Shown piece by piece: positions 9,601 to 20,829 of a stretch of DNA of 64,000 bases. The stretch is taken from contig CM056743.1 in NCBI GenBank assembly GCA_029851415.1, positions 91,300,501 to 91,364,500 on the forward strand, in the 5' to 3' direction. Made by a program: the position numbers and the translations under genes. The notes beneath the pieces are model-generated. The model was not told the DNA's origin. It saw only the letters and a program-made list of their open reading frames with translations, and searched no databases. Within the stretch, counting starts at the first letter, position 1, and each line of letters begins with the position of its first letter. The stretch comes from Eretmocerus hayati (taxonomy: Eukaryota > Arthropoda > Insecta > Hymenoptera > Aphelinidae).

Positions 9601-11880
9601 ACCAAAACATCTGTGGGTTGTAAAGATCCCCAAAAGGGATCGCGCGTTCAGCCGGAGAACTCGCCGGCGTGCCCAGAAACTCTTCCCCGGCACGCGAAGG
9701 AGGGCGAGATCCCAGCGCGCGGAGGGCCCGGGCGCGCCAGCAAAATTCGAGGAAATGGCTCAATATAGACAGTGCCTAAGCTTCGAGGGGACGAATTCGC
9801 ATTTGGTCGAGTATTTCCATCTCTATACGGGGTCTCGTCATTTTTCGGTGTTGCTCTTGATAACATAATCCTTAATAAGCACTATCACCAGTGTGGATGG
9901 ACTGAGTGTAAATCCAGGCTCGAAGTTACGCCGCGATTCCCAGCTAGATCGCGAGTGGCGACTGGATCCGGACACTTTTCGATTTTGAGGTCGTTGGCGC
10001 CATTGGATTTGAAAATGCGCCACACCAAATTAAAGATCAGGAATCAACGGAAATGATGGGGCAAAATTGGATGTGGGGCCAACAAACCCTCAATGGTAGT
10101 AACGTATTTAGTAGAAGAAGTCGCGTGCGCTTAGTAACTGATATATAGATGTGTCTACCAGATGCCGGAACTGCGAAATTTTGAGGCAGTTGGCACCATT
10201 GGATATGAAAATGCGCCACATCCAATCAGAGGTCAGGAATCAACGTAAATAATGGGGTGAACCTAGATGTGGGGCCAACAAACCCTCAATGGTAGTAACA
10301 TATTTTGTAGAACAAGTCGCGCGCGCCTCGTAGATCGCGAACGCGTAGGCTTCGAGGAGACGGATTCACAATTGCTCGCGAGTTTCCAATTGTACACGAA
10401 GCTCCGTGCTTTTTTCTGTGTTGGCCTCCATAACACGGTTATGGAGTACCATTAATGCTAGTGTGAGTGTATCGAGAGAGACTTCAGGCAGAATACACGA
10501 TCATCGAGTAAGGTTGGCGCAACACGTAAGCTTTGAGGGACGGATTCGCATTTGGTCGAGTATTCCCATCTCTATACGGAGTCTCTTCATTCTTCGGTTT
10601 TGATCTCGATAACATAACTCTCAATAACCACTATCACTAGTGTGAGTGGACCGAGTGTTATTTCCAGGCTGCAAAGTTACGCCACGATTCCCGGCTAAAT
10701 CGCGAGTAGTGACTAGATCCGGACACTTTTCAATTTTGAGGCCGTTGGCGCCATTGGATTCAGAAATGCGCCACACCAAATCAAAGATCAGGAAACAACA
10801 GGAATGATGGGGCAAAATGAGATGTGGGGCCAACAGACCCTCAATGGTAGTAACATATTTCGTAGAAGATGTCGCGTGCGGCTAGTAACTGATATATAGA
10901 CGTGTCGACCAGATGCAGGAAATTTGAAATTTTGAGGCTGTTGGCACCATTGGATTTGAAAATGCGCTACATCAAATCAGAGGTCAGGAATCAACGGAAA
11001 TAATGGGGTGGAGCTAGATATGGGGCCAACAAACCCTCAATGGTAGTAACATATTTTGTAGAACAAGTCGCGCGCGCCTCGTAACTGTTATATTCGTCAT
11101 TTCGTCTGCTTTCTCTGGTTTGCACCGAAATCGCGAATGCGTATGCTTCGAGGGGACGGATTCACATTCGCTCAAGTATTTATATTTGTACACGTAGCCC
11201 CGTGCTTTTGTCTGTGTCGATCATCTAACACGATTACGGAGTACCATTATCACCAGTGTGAGCAGATGAAAAGAGGAATCAGGCAGAATACTCGATCATC
11301 GAGTAAGGTTGGCGCGACACGTAAGCATCGAAGGAACGGATTCGCATTTGGTCGAGTATTTCCGTCTCTATACGGAGCCTCGTTCTTTTCCCAGGGTTCA
11401 TATTGTTATCATGATCCCAAACAACCACTGAAACAAGTGTGAGCAGATCGAGAGAGAAATTAGGCAGGATACACAATCATCGTGTAAGATTGGCGCAAAC
11501 GGAAGTTTCGAGGGGACGAATTTGCATTCGATCGGTTATGACAATGTTTCAACGATCTGTCTCGTGTCTTCCTATGTGGATCTCAGTGAGCTAATTAGAA
11601 CTCACATTAGAGTTAGTGTGAGGGAACCAAAAGGGAGTCCAGGCTGCACAGACGATCATCGAGTCAGAGCGTCGCAACGGGTAGGCTTCGAGGGGACGGA
11701 TTTACAAATGATCAAGTAATTTGGTGTTTACAACGACTCCGGTGTGTTTTTTTGTATTGATCTCGAAGTCATAATCCTGACTTACCGTTATATCTGGTGT
11801 GAGTGGGCTGACAGAGATTCTAGGCTGCAGAGACGATCGGAGATCAAGAAGGCCGCAACGCGTGAATATGCTGTACTGCA
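6640..11880. repeat. Hierarchical satellite array, ~750-bp higher-order units
   Basis: A phrase beginning with TCGAGGGGACGGATTCGCAT recurs with a long period: 7187, 9780 (after removing the 1839-bp insertion), 10531 and 11325. Within a unit, a second phrase (GGGGCCAACAAACCCTCAAT) occurs twice, 195-198 bp apart (7482/7680, 10076/10272, 10827/11022). The first phrase itself repeats at about 180 bp (11145, 11325, 11505, 11683). The array is thus built from diverged ~180-197-bp monomers organised into ~750-bp higher-order units. No convincing coding sequence is present. Identity between units falls towards both edges. Confidence 0.8.
7938..9776. mobile_element. Non-autonomous Harbinger-like element with ~500-bp TIRs
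   Basis: The element starts GGCACTGTCTATA and ends with the reverse complement. Arms of about 510 bp (7938-8450 and 9280-9776) are imperfect inverted copies. A TAA duplication flanks it (7935-7937 and 9777-9779), and removal restores the satellite reading ACGTAAGCTTCGAGG seen in other units. A 3-bp TAA/TTA target with G-rich termini fits the PIF/Harbinger superfamily. The 830-bp centre shows no transposase; it holds a further inner inverted pair, ACAACTGGCGTACTG (8664) and its complement (9116). Mobilisation would need a relative elsewhere. Confidence 0.8.
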
Positions 11881-12714
11881 GTATCGTTTTCCCTTGCTCA
11901 CCACGCGATATACTCCTCTAATATGAGTGGACGATCCGATAGCGCGGATTGTGGGGGAGGAAGGATTTTTGCACCCTCGGGTGTATTCTGAAATAAGTGC
12001 ATCTGATAACGGATGGACGAAGACAGATCGAGAGTTGATACCATATTTGATTCGATTGGGCATTGGATCAGGTGGTCTCGCTGTCTTTGAGTCTGAAGCA
12101 ATTTGACTTCTTGCACGGTATATGTTAGTGCTAACGTATCGACTCTCACGTGCAATTACTCTAAAAGAGGTCACCATGGTCTGCCATAGGTTGCGGCATG
12201 AGGAAGTATAGGTGGCGTGGTATACGTACTTCACGCTGCACGGAATAACATGGGTTATTTGTGAGCAATAACCAATCCATGGTCCCAAATTCATGAAAGT
12301 TCCAGATTGCGGGCATCTGGCGACGGGGAAAATCTTATGCGCCGGTCGCTTTCTCCAAAGATGGTATCGGCAATCGTTGGCCTTCGTACCATCGTCTGCA
12401 TCCAGATCGCCGGTCGGATACACTTCGAGATTGGTCTCTTTACTTAACCCGTCTGGCGTCGAAAGATGGAACCTCGAGAAAGAGAAAAATGGGGGGGGGC
12501 GGTATCCGCTAAATTATGTGGTGATGGTGATGGTGGGAACTCGCACCTAGAAAGATGCACTGTGATTCGTTAGAAATATTAGGTCGGGCCTCTGGAATAC
12601 ATATATTCTTTCGAATACCCCACAATTTTTGGGTGTCCAACCGACCACCAGGATGTACATGCGTCGTGGAGCACTTCAGTTGTGCTTGAGGCATTTGGTG
12701 TGGATACACAATCA
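11881..12714. other. No gene seen
   Basis: Mixed-composition sequence with long chance frames on the minus strand that lack codon structure or known motifs. A G-run and GGTGATGGTGATGG tract lie near 12490-12540. I see no supported feature. Confidence 0.4.
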
Positions 12715-12907
12715 CGCACGCAGAAAAGTGCACGGAGGTAGAGATGGCGCAGCGGCGGCTCATCTGTTCTCGGCGGCGCGAGTGTTCGGCCGCCGCGCTC
12801 GCGGGGCTTGAAACGCCGCGGCGATGTAAACAAACCGTTCGCTCAGAATATCAAAACAAATGAGACGTGTGTTACAGATAAGGGTTTAAATTGTATTCCG
12901 TCGTACA

Positions 12908-12990
12908 GAGTCGTGGCGTAGTGGCTACGGAGTCTGCTTTTTGACCAGAGGGCCTTGGTTCAAATCCCAGGCATGTCAAATTTTTTTTGG
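12908..12990 (+). ncRNA. tRNA-like pol III module, left arm
   Basis: An A box (TGGCGTAGTGG, 12914-12924) and a B box (GGTTCAAATCC, 12957-12967) match the tRNA internal promoter consensus with about 43 bp spacing. An anticodon-arm-like TTTTTGA loop sits between them, and a T8 tract at 12981-12988 would terminate pol III. The acceptor and D stems pair poorly, so this looks like a tRNA-derived promoter (SINE-like head), not a working tRNA. Confidence 0.55.
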
Positions 12991-13827
12991 CTAGGATTTT
13001 TTTTTAATTTCCCTTACTTTACAGAATCATCATATCTTGATATAAAGGAACTCATTTGGTAAATATTTTCCTCTGCGTGCGTTCTATGTTGTTCTGATTT
13101 CAACCGATTGAATTCATATGATCAATCTCGGTTAAACATTTTTGAAATCTCGGTGCAGAATCGAATATTTTTCGATGAACCGTGAGTAAAAGTTGGCGAA
13201 CTGTGCGCAAAGTACACTTTTACGCCCAGTGTATGGAAATAATTCTAATACCATTTTATTAAGATTCATTCCTAAGAAAACACGCAAGAATGTCCAAAAA
13301 TTTGTAGTTATCAACCTAATCAGTCGTAAATTTTCAGAAATCATTACGTCTTTGTTTTGAAATTCAATTTACTTATTGGAACTTATTAAAAATGATCAGG
13401 TCATCACTGATCTAATATGATCTTTATCAAATTGATTTGAAAAGTGATCTACTATGGTGAACGTCGAACTGAAATATCATTGAAAGAGAAGAGATAACAA
13501 TTCCTGAAAATCCATTGTTAATACAAATTTTCTGATATCGTCATGTGTTTTTTTGGGAACCGATTTGACTAGAAACTTGTTAAGATTGATTAGGTCTTGA
13601 AATGATCTGATATATTCAGCATTGAATTGATTTTAAGTAGTTTATTGTACAGTGAACGTTGCACACTGCTCAAAAATGTTTAACCGAGATTGATCATATG
13701 AATTCAATCGGTTGAAATCAGAACAACATAGAACGCACGCAGAGGAAAATATTTACCAAATGAGTTTCTTTATATCAAGATATGATGATTCTGTAAAGGA
13801 AGGAAAATTAAAAAAAAATCCTAGCCA

Positions 13828-13908
13828 AAAAAAATTTGACATGTCTGGGATTTGAACCAAGGCCCTCTGGTCAAAAAGCAGACTCCGTAGCCACTACGCC
13901 ACGACTCT
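13828..13908 (-). ncRNA. tRNA-like pol III module, right arm
   Basis: This is the inverted partner of the left-arm module: B box at 13848-13858 and A box at 13891-13901 on the minus strand, with the T-run (A8 on the plus strand) just downstream at about 13828-13835. The promoter boxes are unchanged between arms. Both units are oriented towards the loop of the fold-back. Confidence 0.55.
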
Positions 13909-14146
13909 GTACGACGGAATACAATTCAAACCCTTATCTGTAACACACGTCTCATTAGTTTTGATATTTTGAGCGAACGGTTTGTTTACATCGCCGCGGC
14001 GTTTCAAGCCCCGGGAGCGTGGCGGCCGAACACTCGCGCCGCCGAGAACAGATGAGCCGCCGCTGCGCCATCTCTACCTCCGCGCACTTTTCTGCGTGCG
14101 GACTGCGACTGCTGCAGATTCCTCTGATCACGGGTTGAGCCGCAGA

Positions 14147-17100
14147 ATGAGTCGATTTTTCCTTGTTCGCATCCGGGGCCACGTTGTCGAGATTGTTCTG
14201 GAGAAATGGTTCATCAACAAGGCAATGCTATCCACGATGATGCCGACTTCAGCACCAATTGAGGCGATAGTGAGGATAGCACGTTGTCGACAGCTGCCTG
14301 GTGGAGATCCGGAGAGAGTCGAAGTGGGAGAGATCATTGAGTCAGGAGGTGAGATAATCCGAGTTAGTTACTTGTGCTGTGCGTTGATAAGTGCGGAGTG
14401 ATCGACGAGTGGGGCAATACGGTTCAAACCAAATTTCCTGCGAGGGGACGTTTTTCGGGAACGTTGAGTAATGTTATTGATTTATACGGTATCGATGTAT
14501 CCTGACTTCACGGAATGAATGGAAAAGAGCACCCAAGGCAGTGTGCCAAGGCATCGAGAAAATCTCATTTGCATAACACGCATCCACCTATCCACAGACG
14601 CTTGTTCCTTCTATTATTCTGATTTTTTGTTCTCAAAGATTCTCTCGAATGATTTTTCGATGAGTTGTCCATTGTTCGTAATAGTATGGTCCTACACTTG
14701 GTGATTTAACCGCGATTCCACGACTTGTCAACACGGATGGCGCTCATACGCGTGGTTCAAACCAAATTTCCTGCGAGGGGACGCTTTTCAGCAACGTTGA
14801 GTAATGTTATTGATTGATACGGTATCGATGTGTCCCGACTCTATGGAATGAATGGAGAAGAGGATAATTGATAGAATTTGAGTCCAAGTTCCCGGTTATC
14901 TGTACCAAGAAAACAACAAAACCTCATCTGAAAAATTTACTGTTACTCTTTCACCGCGCGTTCGTAGTTTTTTTCCATAATATGGAATATTTCATTCCAA
15001 AAATTCTCTCTGCGGATGTGTCCGATGAGTTGACTTTTTTTTGGAACAGTATGGTCCTACACTTGATGAGTCGATGACAAATGCAAGACTCTCTCCTAGG
15101 AACGGAACTTGCACGCAGCGATTGAGATCGAATATCTTGCGAGAGGAAGCTTTTCGGCAACGTTGAGTGATGTTATTGATTGATAGGGTATCGATGTGGC
15201 CTGACTACACGAAATGAATAGAAAAGAGGATGATTGATAAAATACGAAACAGAGCACCCGAGGCAGTGTACCAAGTAATCGAGAAAACCTCATTTGCATA
15301 ATATGCTTCCACCTATTCGCCAGACGCTCGTTTCTTCTATAATTTCGATTTTTTTCTAAAAGATTTTCTCGAGTGATTTCTTCGACTAGTTGATCATTGT
15401 TTGTAATAGTATGGTCCTACACTTGGTGATTTGACCTCGATTCCACGACTCGTCAACACGGATGGCGCTCATACGCGTGGTTCAAAGCAAATTTCCTGCG
15501 AGGGGACGCTTTTCAGCAACGTTGAATAATGTTATTGATTCATACGGTATCGATGTGTCCTGACTCCACGAAATGAATGGAGAAGATCAGTAATTGATAG
15601 AATTTGAGTCCAAGTTCCCGGTACTCTGTACCAAGAAAACGAGAAAACCTCTTCTGCAAAATTTACTGCTGCTCTTTCACCGCGCGTTCGTTTTTTTCTC
15701 GTAATATTGATAATTCCATTCCAATGATCCTCTCTGTGGATGTGTCCGATGAGTTGACTATTGTTTGGGGCAGTATAGTCTTACACTTGAGGAGTCGATG
15801 GCAAATGCAAGACTCTCTCCTAGAAATAGAACTTGCACGCGGTGATTGAGATCAAATATCTTGCGAGGGGACGCTTTTCGGCAACGTAGAGTAATGTTAT
15901 TGATTGATACGGTATCGATGTGTTTTGACTGCACAGAACGAATGGAAAAGAGGATGATTGGTGAAATACGAGTAAGAGCACCCAAGGCAGTGTACCAAGT
16001 AATCGAGAAAACCTCATTTGCATAATACGCATCCACCTATTCGCCAGATGCTCATTTTTCTATAATTTCGATTTTTTTTTCTCAAAGATTTTCTGGAATG
16101 ATTTCTTCGATGAGTTGACTATTGTTTGGGACAGTAGGGTCCTACCCTCGATGAGTCAATGGCAAATGCAAGGCTTTCTACTAAAAATGGAACTTGCACG
16201 CGGCGTTCAGAATCGAATATCTTGCGAAGGGAGGCTTTTCGGCAACGTTGAGTGATGTTATTGATTGATACTGTATCGATGTGTCCTGACTGCACGAAAT
16301 GAATGGAAAAGAGGATAAGAGATAGAATACGAGTCAGAACACCCAAGGCGGTGTACCAAGTGGTCGAGAAAACCTCATCTGCATAATATGCATAGGCTCA
16401 TTCGCCAGACGCTCGTTTCTTCTATAATTTCGAGTATTTCTCCTGAAAGATTTTCTCGAGTGAACTCATATCTCGGAAATAAGAACTGTCCATCCTTTTC
16501 GCCAATATTCTGAAATCCTTGTCTTACTCCTTTCCTTGCAGGTACTTACAATGGGCTCAAGCGGAAGTGGATGTTGTTACAATTCCATGGCTACGATGAC
16601 GGCATTATCCGAGAGATCGGTACATCTGCGAGTGGCGAGGGTTGCATAAATTCTCGAACCTTCTACGGTGGAAACGAACAACATCATGTACACGACCCAC
16701 ATGGAGGTTCGAAGCCGTTGCATGATAGCGATGGCCTTGTGGCATTGATCTCGGATAGTGGCTCTGACTCTGGTGTTGGATCTTCGACAAGCGATTGGAG
16801 CGACGTTAAAAACCAGGGAGGTTGTAGGTCGCAGATTTTTTCTGCCGATAACACTGAAATGGAGCTGGCGTCGGCGAAAAGAGGAACTGATACTCAAGTT
16901 TACGATCGAGGTGAGGGCGAAGATGATTTGTCGACTGAGAAATGATGTGCATTTTTGGTATGAGACTAACAGATGTGTAAATTTCTTTCCAGTGACAGAT
17001 AACTCGACGGGGTCGGGGCGATCGATGTCACTCCGAGACTCAAATACCGCAAACCAGGAAAGAGTACGCTTAACGGTATGCCAAGCCTCGGTCGGCGACG

Positions 17101-17210
17101 ATGGGAGCAGCTGCGTCGTGGGAGATTTCATACTCGTGGTCCCATGCAACGGAGATTTCGGGGCAACTACAGAGGTCATAGTCCATATCGAGCCGGTATC
17201 AGGACGGTGA
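14147..17210 (+). CDS. Candidate three-exon host gene, 262 aa, unknown function
   Basis: A consistent model is join(14147..14348, 16542..16910, 16993..17210). The donors GTGAGA (14349) and GTGAGG (16911) and pyrimidine-rich acceptors (...TTTCCTTGCAG and ...TTTCTTTCCAG) are strong, all introns are phase 1, and the summed exons (789 bp) end exactly at TGA 17208-17210. The product starts MSRFFLVRIRGHVVEIVL and is Ser/Gly/Asp-rich in the middle (SDSGSDSGVGSSTSDWSD). I recognise no domain. The first intron (2.19 kb) is filled by the 363-bp satellite. An AATAAA lies 368 bp after the stop. A start further upstream is possible, and open minus-strand frames overlap; no expression evidence is available. 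Confidence 0.42.
14412..16470. repeat. 363-bp satellite, about 5.6 copies, intronic
   Basis: The phrase GCAACGTTGAGTAATGTTAT (with variants) recurs at about 14457, 14790, 15153, 15517, 15880 and 16243: one interval of about 333 bp and then four of 363-364 bp. Two monomer types are visible from the sequence just before the phrase (CAAATTTCCTGCGAGG versus GAATATCTTGCGAGG), in the order A, A, B, A, B, B. The array fills most of the predicted first intron of the 14147-17210 gene. Confidence 0.85.
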
Positions 17211-17374
17211 ACGAGCTTAAGGGCGCTCCGCAGGCTCAAAGCAGTGTGCGTGGCGCCATCTTGCGGCGAAATTGTTTTATTGTAGATGTAAAATCAACCA
17301 GACAACGGCGAACAGAAAGCGATACTTACCCAGATGCGGATAATTTTTCTGCAACTTGATGAAAAAAAAGTTGC

Positions 17375-17490
17375 ATCAAGGTCGATGCAGAATTGAGCTC
17401 ACATAGTTGCAGGAATGTACCTACTATTCTCCAGAACTCTTCCTGCAACCTTACTTCGTAAGCTCAATTCTGCACCGATCATGATGGATC
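17375..17490. repeat. Small inverted repeat
   Basis: TGCAGAATTGAGCT near 17385 and its complement near 17465 enclose about 65 bp, in which TTGCAGGA and TCCTGCAA also pair. It could be a small MITE remnant in the 3' region of the preceding gene. Confidence 0.45.
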
Positions 17491-17577
17491 TTTTTTTTTT
17501 AAATATGCAGAAAATGTATTCGTACGTGGGTGAATATTGCTTTCCATTCTCTGTTGTCCGATTGATTTCGTATGTAC

Positions 17578-17583
17578 AATAAA
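17578..17583 (+). terminator. Possible poly(A) signal
   Basis: AATAAA lies 368 bp downstream of the predicted stop at 17210, in AT-rich sequence. It would suit the preceding gene model but is a common hexamer. Confidence 0.3.
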
Positions 17584-17589
17584 GAAACT

Positions 17590-18455
17590 TGGCCGCAAGA
17601 TAACGCCGGGATCTCTGCATTACAGTTTTCGAAATGAGCTGACTGACAATCGATTTAACTGTTTTTATACGCGTCTCGTGCGGAATCATTTTTACTTCGG
17701 AAAAACCAAGCTGGACGGTGCCATCGCCCACGTCCAGCTCGGTTTCCCGAAGGAAAAAATGTTTCCAGCACTCGACGCGTAATGTACCATTTCAGATCTC
17801 ACCCGTGCTGGCATGAGATGGCTGACGGACGTACACAAAGAGGCGGTTGAGAACGAGTAGGCTCGAAACAGATGGATAGAAATTGCGAGAAAAATGGACA
17901 GGGACGTGGAAGAAACCGAAGAGGTCACTACAAAGGCGGATGAGCTTTTGACACGGAATATACCCTGGATTTGCTGCTGCTGATATACCCACGATGTCAA
18001 ACGATTGGTCAATTTTTTCAAGACGGAAAGTGAAGACTGTGACATGTTTCCGGCCCTAAGTCGACAAGTTACGATTCAACGAAAAAATAGCAGGAATACT
18101 TTTCTCTGCAAAATTAATGTTTACATACGTATAGATGTTGATTCTGTTCATATTTCCATTATTGTAGTACTTGTACGGATTTGTTATAGACAAATGTGAT
18201 TTTTGCATTAACTAGGATGAAAATGGAGTGAACAATCGTGTGATATTGTAGATGGCATTAAAACGCACAATTTTTATTTGGACAATTTTCTCGTATCTGC
18301 GGTCAATTTCGAGCAGTAGGCGAAAAACGGCAAATTTTGCAGTATTTTGTTGATAACAAAAATGTAAACATTATTCAGAAACTTAAAATTGAATTAATTT
18401 TCATCGGTAAAAATTGAAAAGTCAAGTTTGGGAAGAATCTCTCGTCCATTTCCAC
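17590..18455. other. AT-rich spacer, no gene seen
   Basis: Short frames on both strands lack recognisable motifs. I see no repeat or RNA structure of note. Confidence 0.4.
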
Positions 18456-18499
18456 TTTGCTACAGAATAGATGTCACGGCCTTCCCCAGAATGGTTTCA

Positions 18500-18730
18500 T
18501 TCGTAACGTGGAGGAAACGTTTAGGATCGATCCGCTACACGCAGCCCTGCGGTGGGCATCCCGGCTAATTCGGTATGGGCGAAACGTTTCCGAAATCGCT
18601 GTGAATGTTTCAAAAAACATGACATTCAAACGTTTCTCAGACGTTTCCGAAACCACCCTGAAACGTTCTTATAAAACGTTTCAAGGTTTCAAATGAAACT
18701 TCAGAGAAACGTTTCTGAAACGGACGGTGC
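18500..18730. repeat. Cluster of AAACGTTTC palindromic motifs
   Basis: Seven or so GAAACGTTT/AAACGTTTC variants lie within about 220 bp (for example near 18508, 18580, 18630, 18680 and 18708). The core AAACGTTT is self-complementary. The spacing is irregular, and the sequence is probably part of an unclassified repeat flanking the Ginger-like element. Confidence 0.55.
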
Positions 18731-18762
18731 TACGTGGGTAGGCAAGATTATATATATATATA

Positions 18763-19758
18763 TTACAGTAAATGTCCGAAATCCGTCAATCCTAGGATTG
18801 ACTAGTTGTTCCTGACATTGACTAGAGGGGCCAGTCAATCCTAAGATTTACTAGTAAATCTTAGAAATGACTGAAACAGCCAGTCGATGTTGATTCGTGA
18901 AGATGAATTTCGGACATTTACTAGACAGTCTTAGAATTGACTGACTGACCCCCGTAAATTTCCGAAACATATAATGAACAGAGGAATGAAAATATATGAG
19001 AAGCAAAATTCATTCATGCAAAATGATATTTAGCGTGAATGTATCACAGCTGCACATAGTCTTAGATCTCACGTTCATACTGAACGGAGGTCACATCTTC
19101 ATCACATTGATAATGTCATTCTAGTCTTACGAATTTTTCACCGACAAATAATATAGCACGTTGTATGATCAAAGTAAAGTTGAATCTTTCCAAAAATTCA
19201 ACAATATAAAAGCTACTTGTTACAACAGCTCTGGCTATTATGGCATCTTGAATTGCACAGTGTTTTTTTCACTTTACAAGAACATCTACTTGAAGAACAT
19301 TTAGCTTTACAATTGCATTTCGTCATTTCCAGGCCACGTGTAATCGAAATTTTTGAAGCTGCTGCTCGTAAGCTTACAGATTGCGTCTGGTCAATTTCGT
19401 TGAAATCGAGGAATTTCTCTTTGCAAACTTCAAACTGGCTCCTCGGGAACGGGTTGTTGATTAAACCAGCTTCTGTTTCAATTCTGGAGGAATCCTTATC
19501 CTATAATAAAAATATCTTCTTGTACCTCAGGAGCTTATTTTTCGGCGCGAAATTTTGGACATGTACGGAGGCTTGTTAGTCAATCCTAAGATTGACTAGT
19601 GAATGTCCGAAATTCTGCCATTTCAACAACATTGACTAGACTTCCCAGTCAATGCTGAACATTTACTAGTCAATCTTAGGATTGACTGGCCCCACCAGTC
19701 AATCCTAGGATTTACCAGTAAATCTCCGGCATTGACTGATTTCGGACATTTACTGTAA
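18763..19758. mobile_element. Ginger-like DNA element, mostly deleted
   Basis: The ends read TTACAGTAAATGTCC and its complement, extend into longer inverted homology of about 190 bp, and carry repeated GTCAATCCTAGGATTGAC-type palindromes. The flanks are TA-rich on both sides, so the target duplication is ambiguous (TA or more). The only coding remnant is the C-terminal exon of a Ginger/KRBA2-type transposase (19213-19500, minus strand). The catalytic integrase core is absent, so this is a non-autonomous deletion derivative. Confidence 0.65.
19213..19500 (-). pseudogene. C-terminal exon of Ginger/KRBA2-like transposase
   Basis: Reading the minus strand from 19500 to TAG 19213-19215 gives 95 codons. 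A PRSQFEVCKEKFL block is followed by an SLRAAA segment and a cysteine-rich tail with the spacing CxC...C....C.C......C...CH.....CC ending CCNK. This tail (for example KCNCKAKC and CNSRCH) is characteristic of the C-terminus of integrase-related transposases of the Ginger group and of their domesticated KRBA2-like relatives, and is thought to bind zinc. The exon is preceded on its own strand by a pyrimidine-rich ATTTTTATTATAG acceptor, so it was probably spliced. No DDE core exists upstream before the element ends. Confidence 0.7.
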
Positions 19759-19759
19759 C

Positions 19760-20540
19760 ATATATATGTATATCTATATATCACTTTTCAACATGAGCCT
19801 ATATGGGCAATGCTAATGTCATACGCTGTAATTTCGGACAGAGGGCCCATTTGATGGAGTGACTCTGGATTCGTCATATTCTAGGTGGTACAAGACTGTG
19901 AAAAAAATCTAGTGAGCTTTGGTGACCCGCACTTCATGGGTCCCCGTTGTAAGTTACCCCGCCCCAGCTTTTGTAAAAAGTGTTTTGCTTCTACGACCGT
20001 GTCTTCGAATAGAATCCTCGAATAGAACTCTATCTTACGCCAATCGAAAGCTAAGATCTCAAGCTTTCGATTGTTCACTGTCTGAGGTGGGTTTTATTGC
20101 AACCTCCCCGAGCTTTACGAAAAACAATGACAAAAAAATGAAATTGTCCCAAAGTTACCCCAGTTGACGGTACGCTATATTCGGGAATTGTCTCTTCTTA
20201 GAATCTGATCCTTCTTGAGACTACAGGGCTAATATTGGTCATAATGGTTGGCGTAGCTCCATTGGATTCTTAATAGGAATAAGTTTCACCTCTGAGAATA
20301 AAGAGCTAGCATTGCTAGGGAGGTCTTTTTCACGATGTTCAACGGAAAGCTATTGATCTTGAGTACTTCAAGGTGAGGTGGTCGGTTGAAGCATTGCTCT
20401 ATGTTTGTTTTAGTTTCTTTTCGTTTCAAGATAGTGCAGGGTTTGACAATCGTATTCAAGTTCTTGCAAATAGTGATACCAATTGGTTCAAAGGCTAGAT
20501 CGACTAAAATTCTATGGCTGTATCATATAGTCTCGCACAG
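19760..20540. other. No gene seen
   Basis: Unstructured sequence; only short frames without motifs. Confidence 0.4.
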
Positions 20541-20826
20541 GGGCCGTATTCTAAATTGTGCGGTAAAGTTTCCCGGCAAAATTTGCCGGGATCGGTGGCA
20601 CTCCGTCGGTAACCTGTGATATTCTCCGCTATCGCTGCAGTTTGCCGTCGCGGTTTGCCTTATATTTTACGGCAAATGCCATCACCGCAAAGCCACCAAA
20701 ACGCGCCGGACAAACTGCAACAACAGCGGCAAATTTTACAGGTTACCGGCAGAGCTCCACCTAGGCCGACAAATTTTGCGGTGGAATTTGCCGGAAAATT
20801 TTACCGCAAAATTCAGAATACGGCCC
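20541..20826. mobile_element. 286-bp MITE with CAG target duplication
   Basis: The ends read GGGCCGTATTCT and its complement, with inverted homology of about 28 bp (…GCGGTAAA), and CAG flanks both sides (20538-20540 and 20827-20829). The interior holds repeated CGGCAAATTTTGCCGG-like palindromes. A 3-bp duplication and GGGCC termini suggest a Harbinger-type parent, although the usual target is TWA. Confidence 0.65.
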
Positions 20827-20829
20827 CAG

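Larger units (their letters stand above)
12715..14100. mobile_element. Fold-back element with tRNA-like module in each arm
   Basis: Two arms of about 430 bp (12715-13144 and 13672-14100) are near-identical inverted copies; the outer ends read CGCACGCAGAAAAGTGC and its complement. The loop of about 530 bp is AT-rich and has no coding sequence. Each arm holds a tRNA-like segment with A and B boxes followed by a run of T. The GC-rich outer ~130 bp of each arm contrasts with the AT-rich interior. I could not define a target duplication. The family is not one I recognise. Confidence 0.8.

Noticed and set aside
11788..12423. Long minus-strand frame of 211 codons
   Set aside because: It overlaps the satellite edge, has a scattered composition and shows no motif or splice context.
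16577..17239. 220-codon minus-strand frame
   Set aside because: It lies opposite the exons of the plus-strand gene model; no splice acceptor supports joining it to the other minus-strand frame near 14337.
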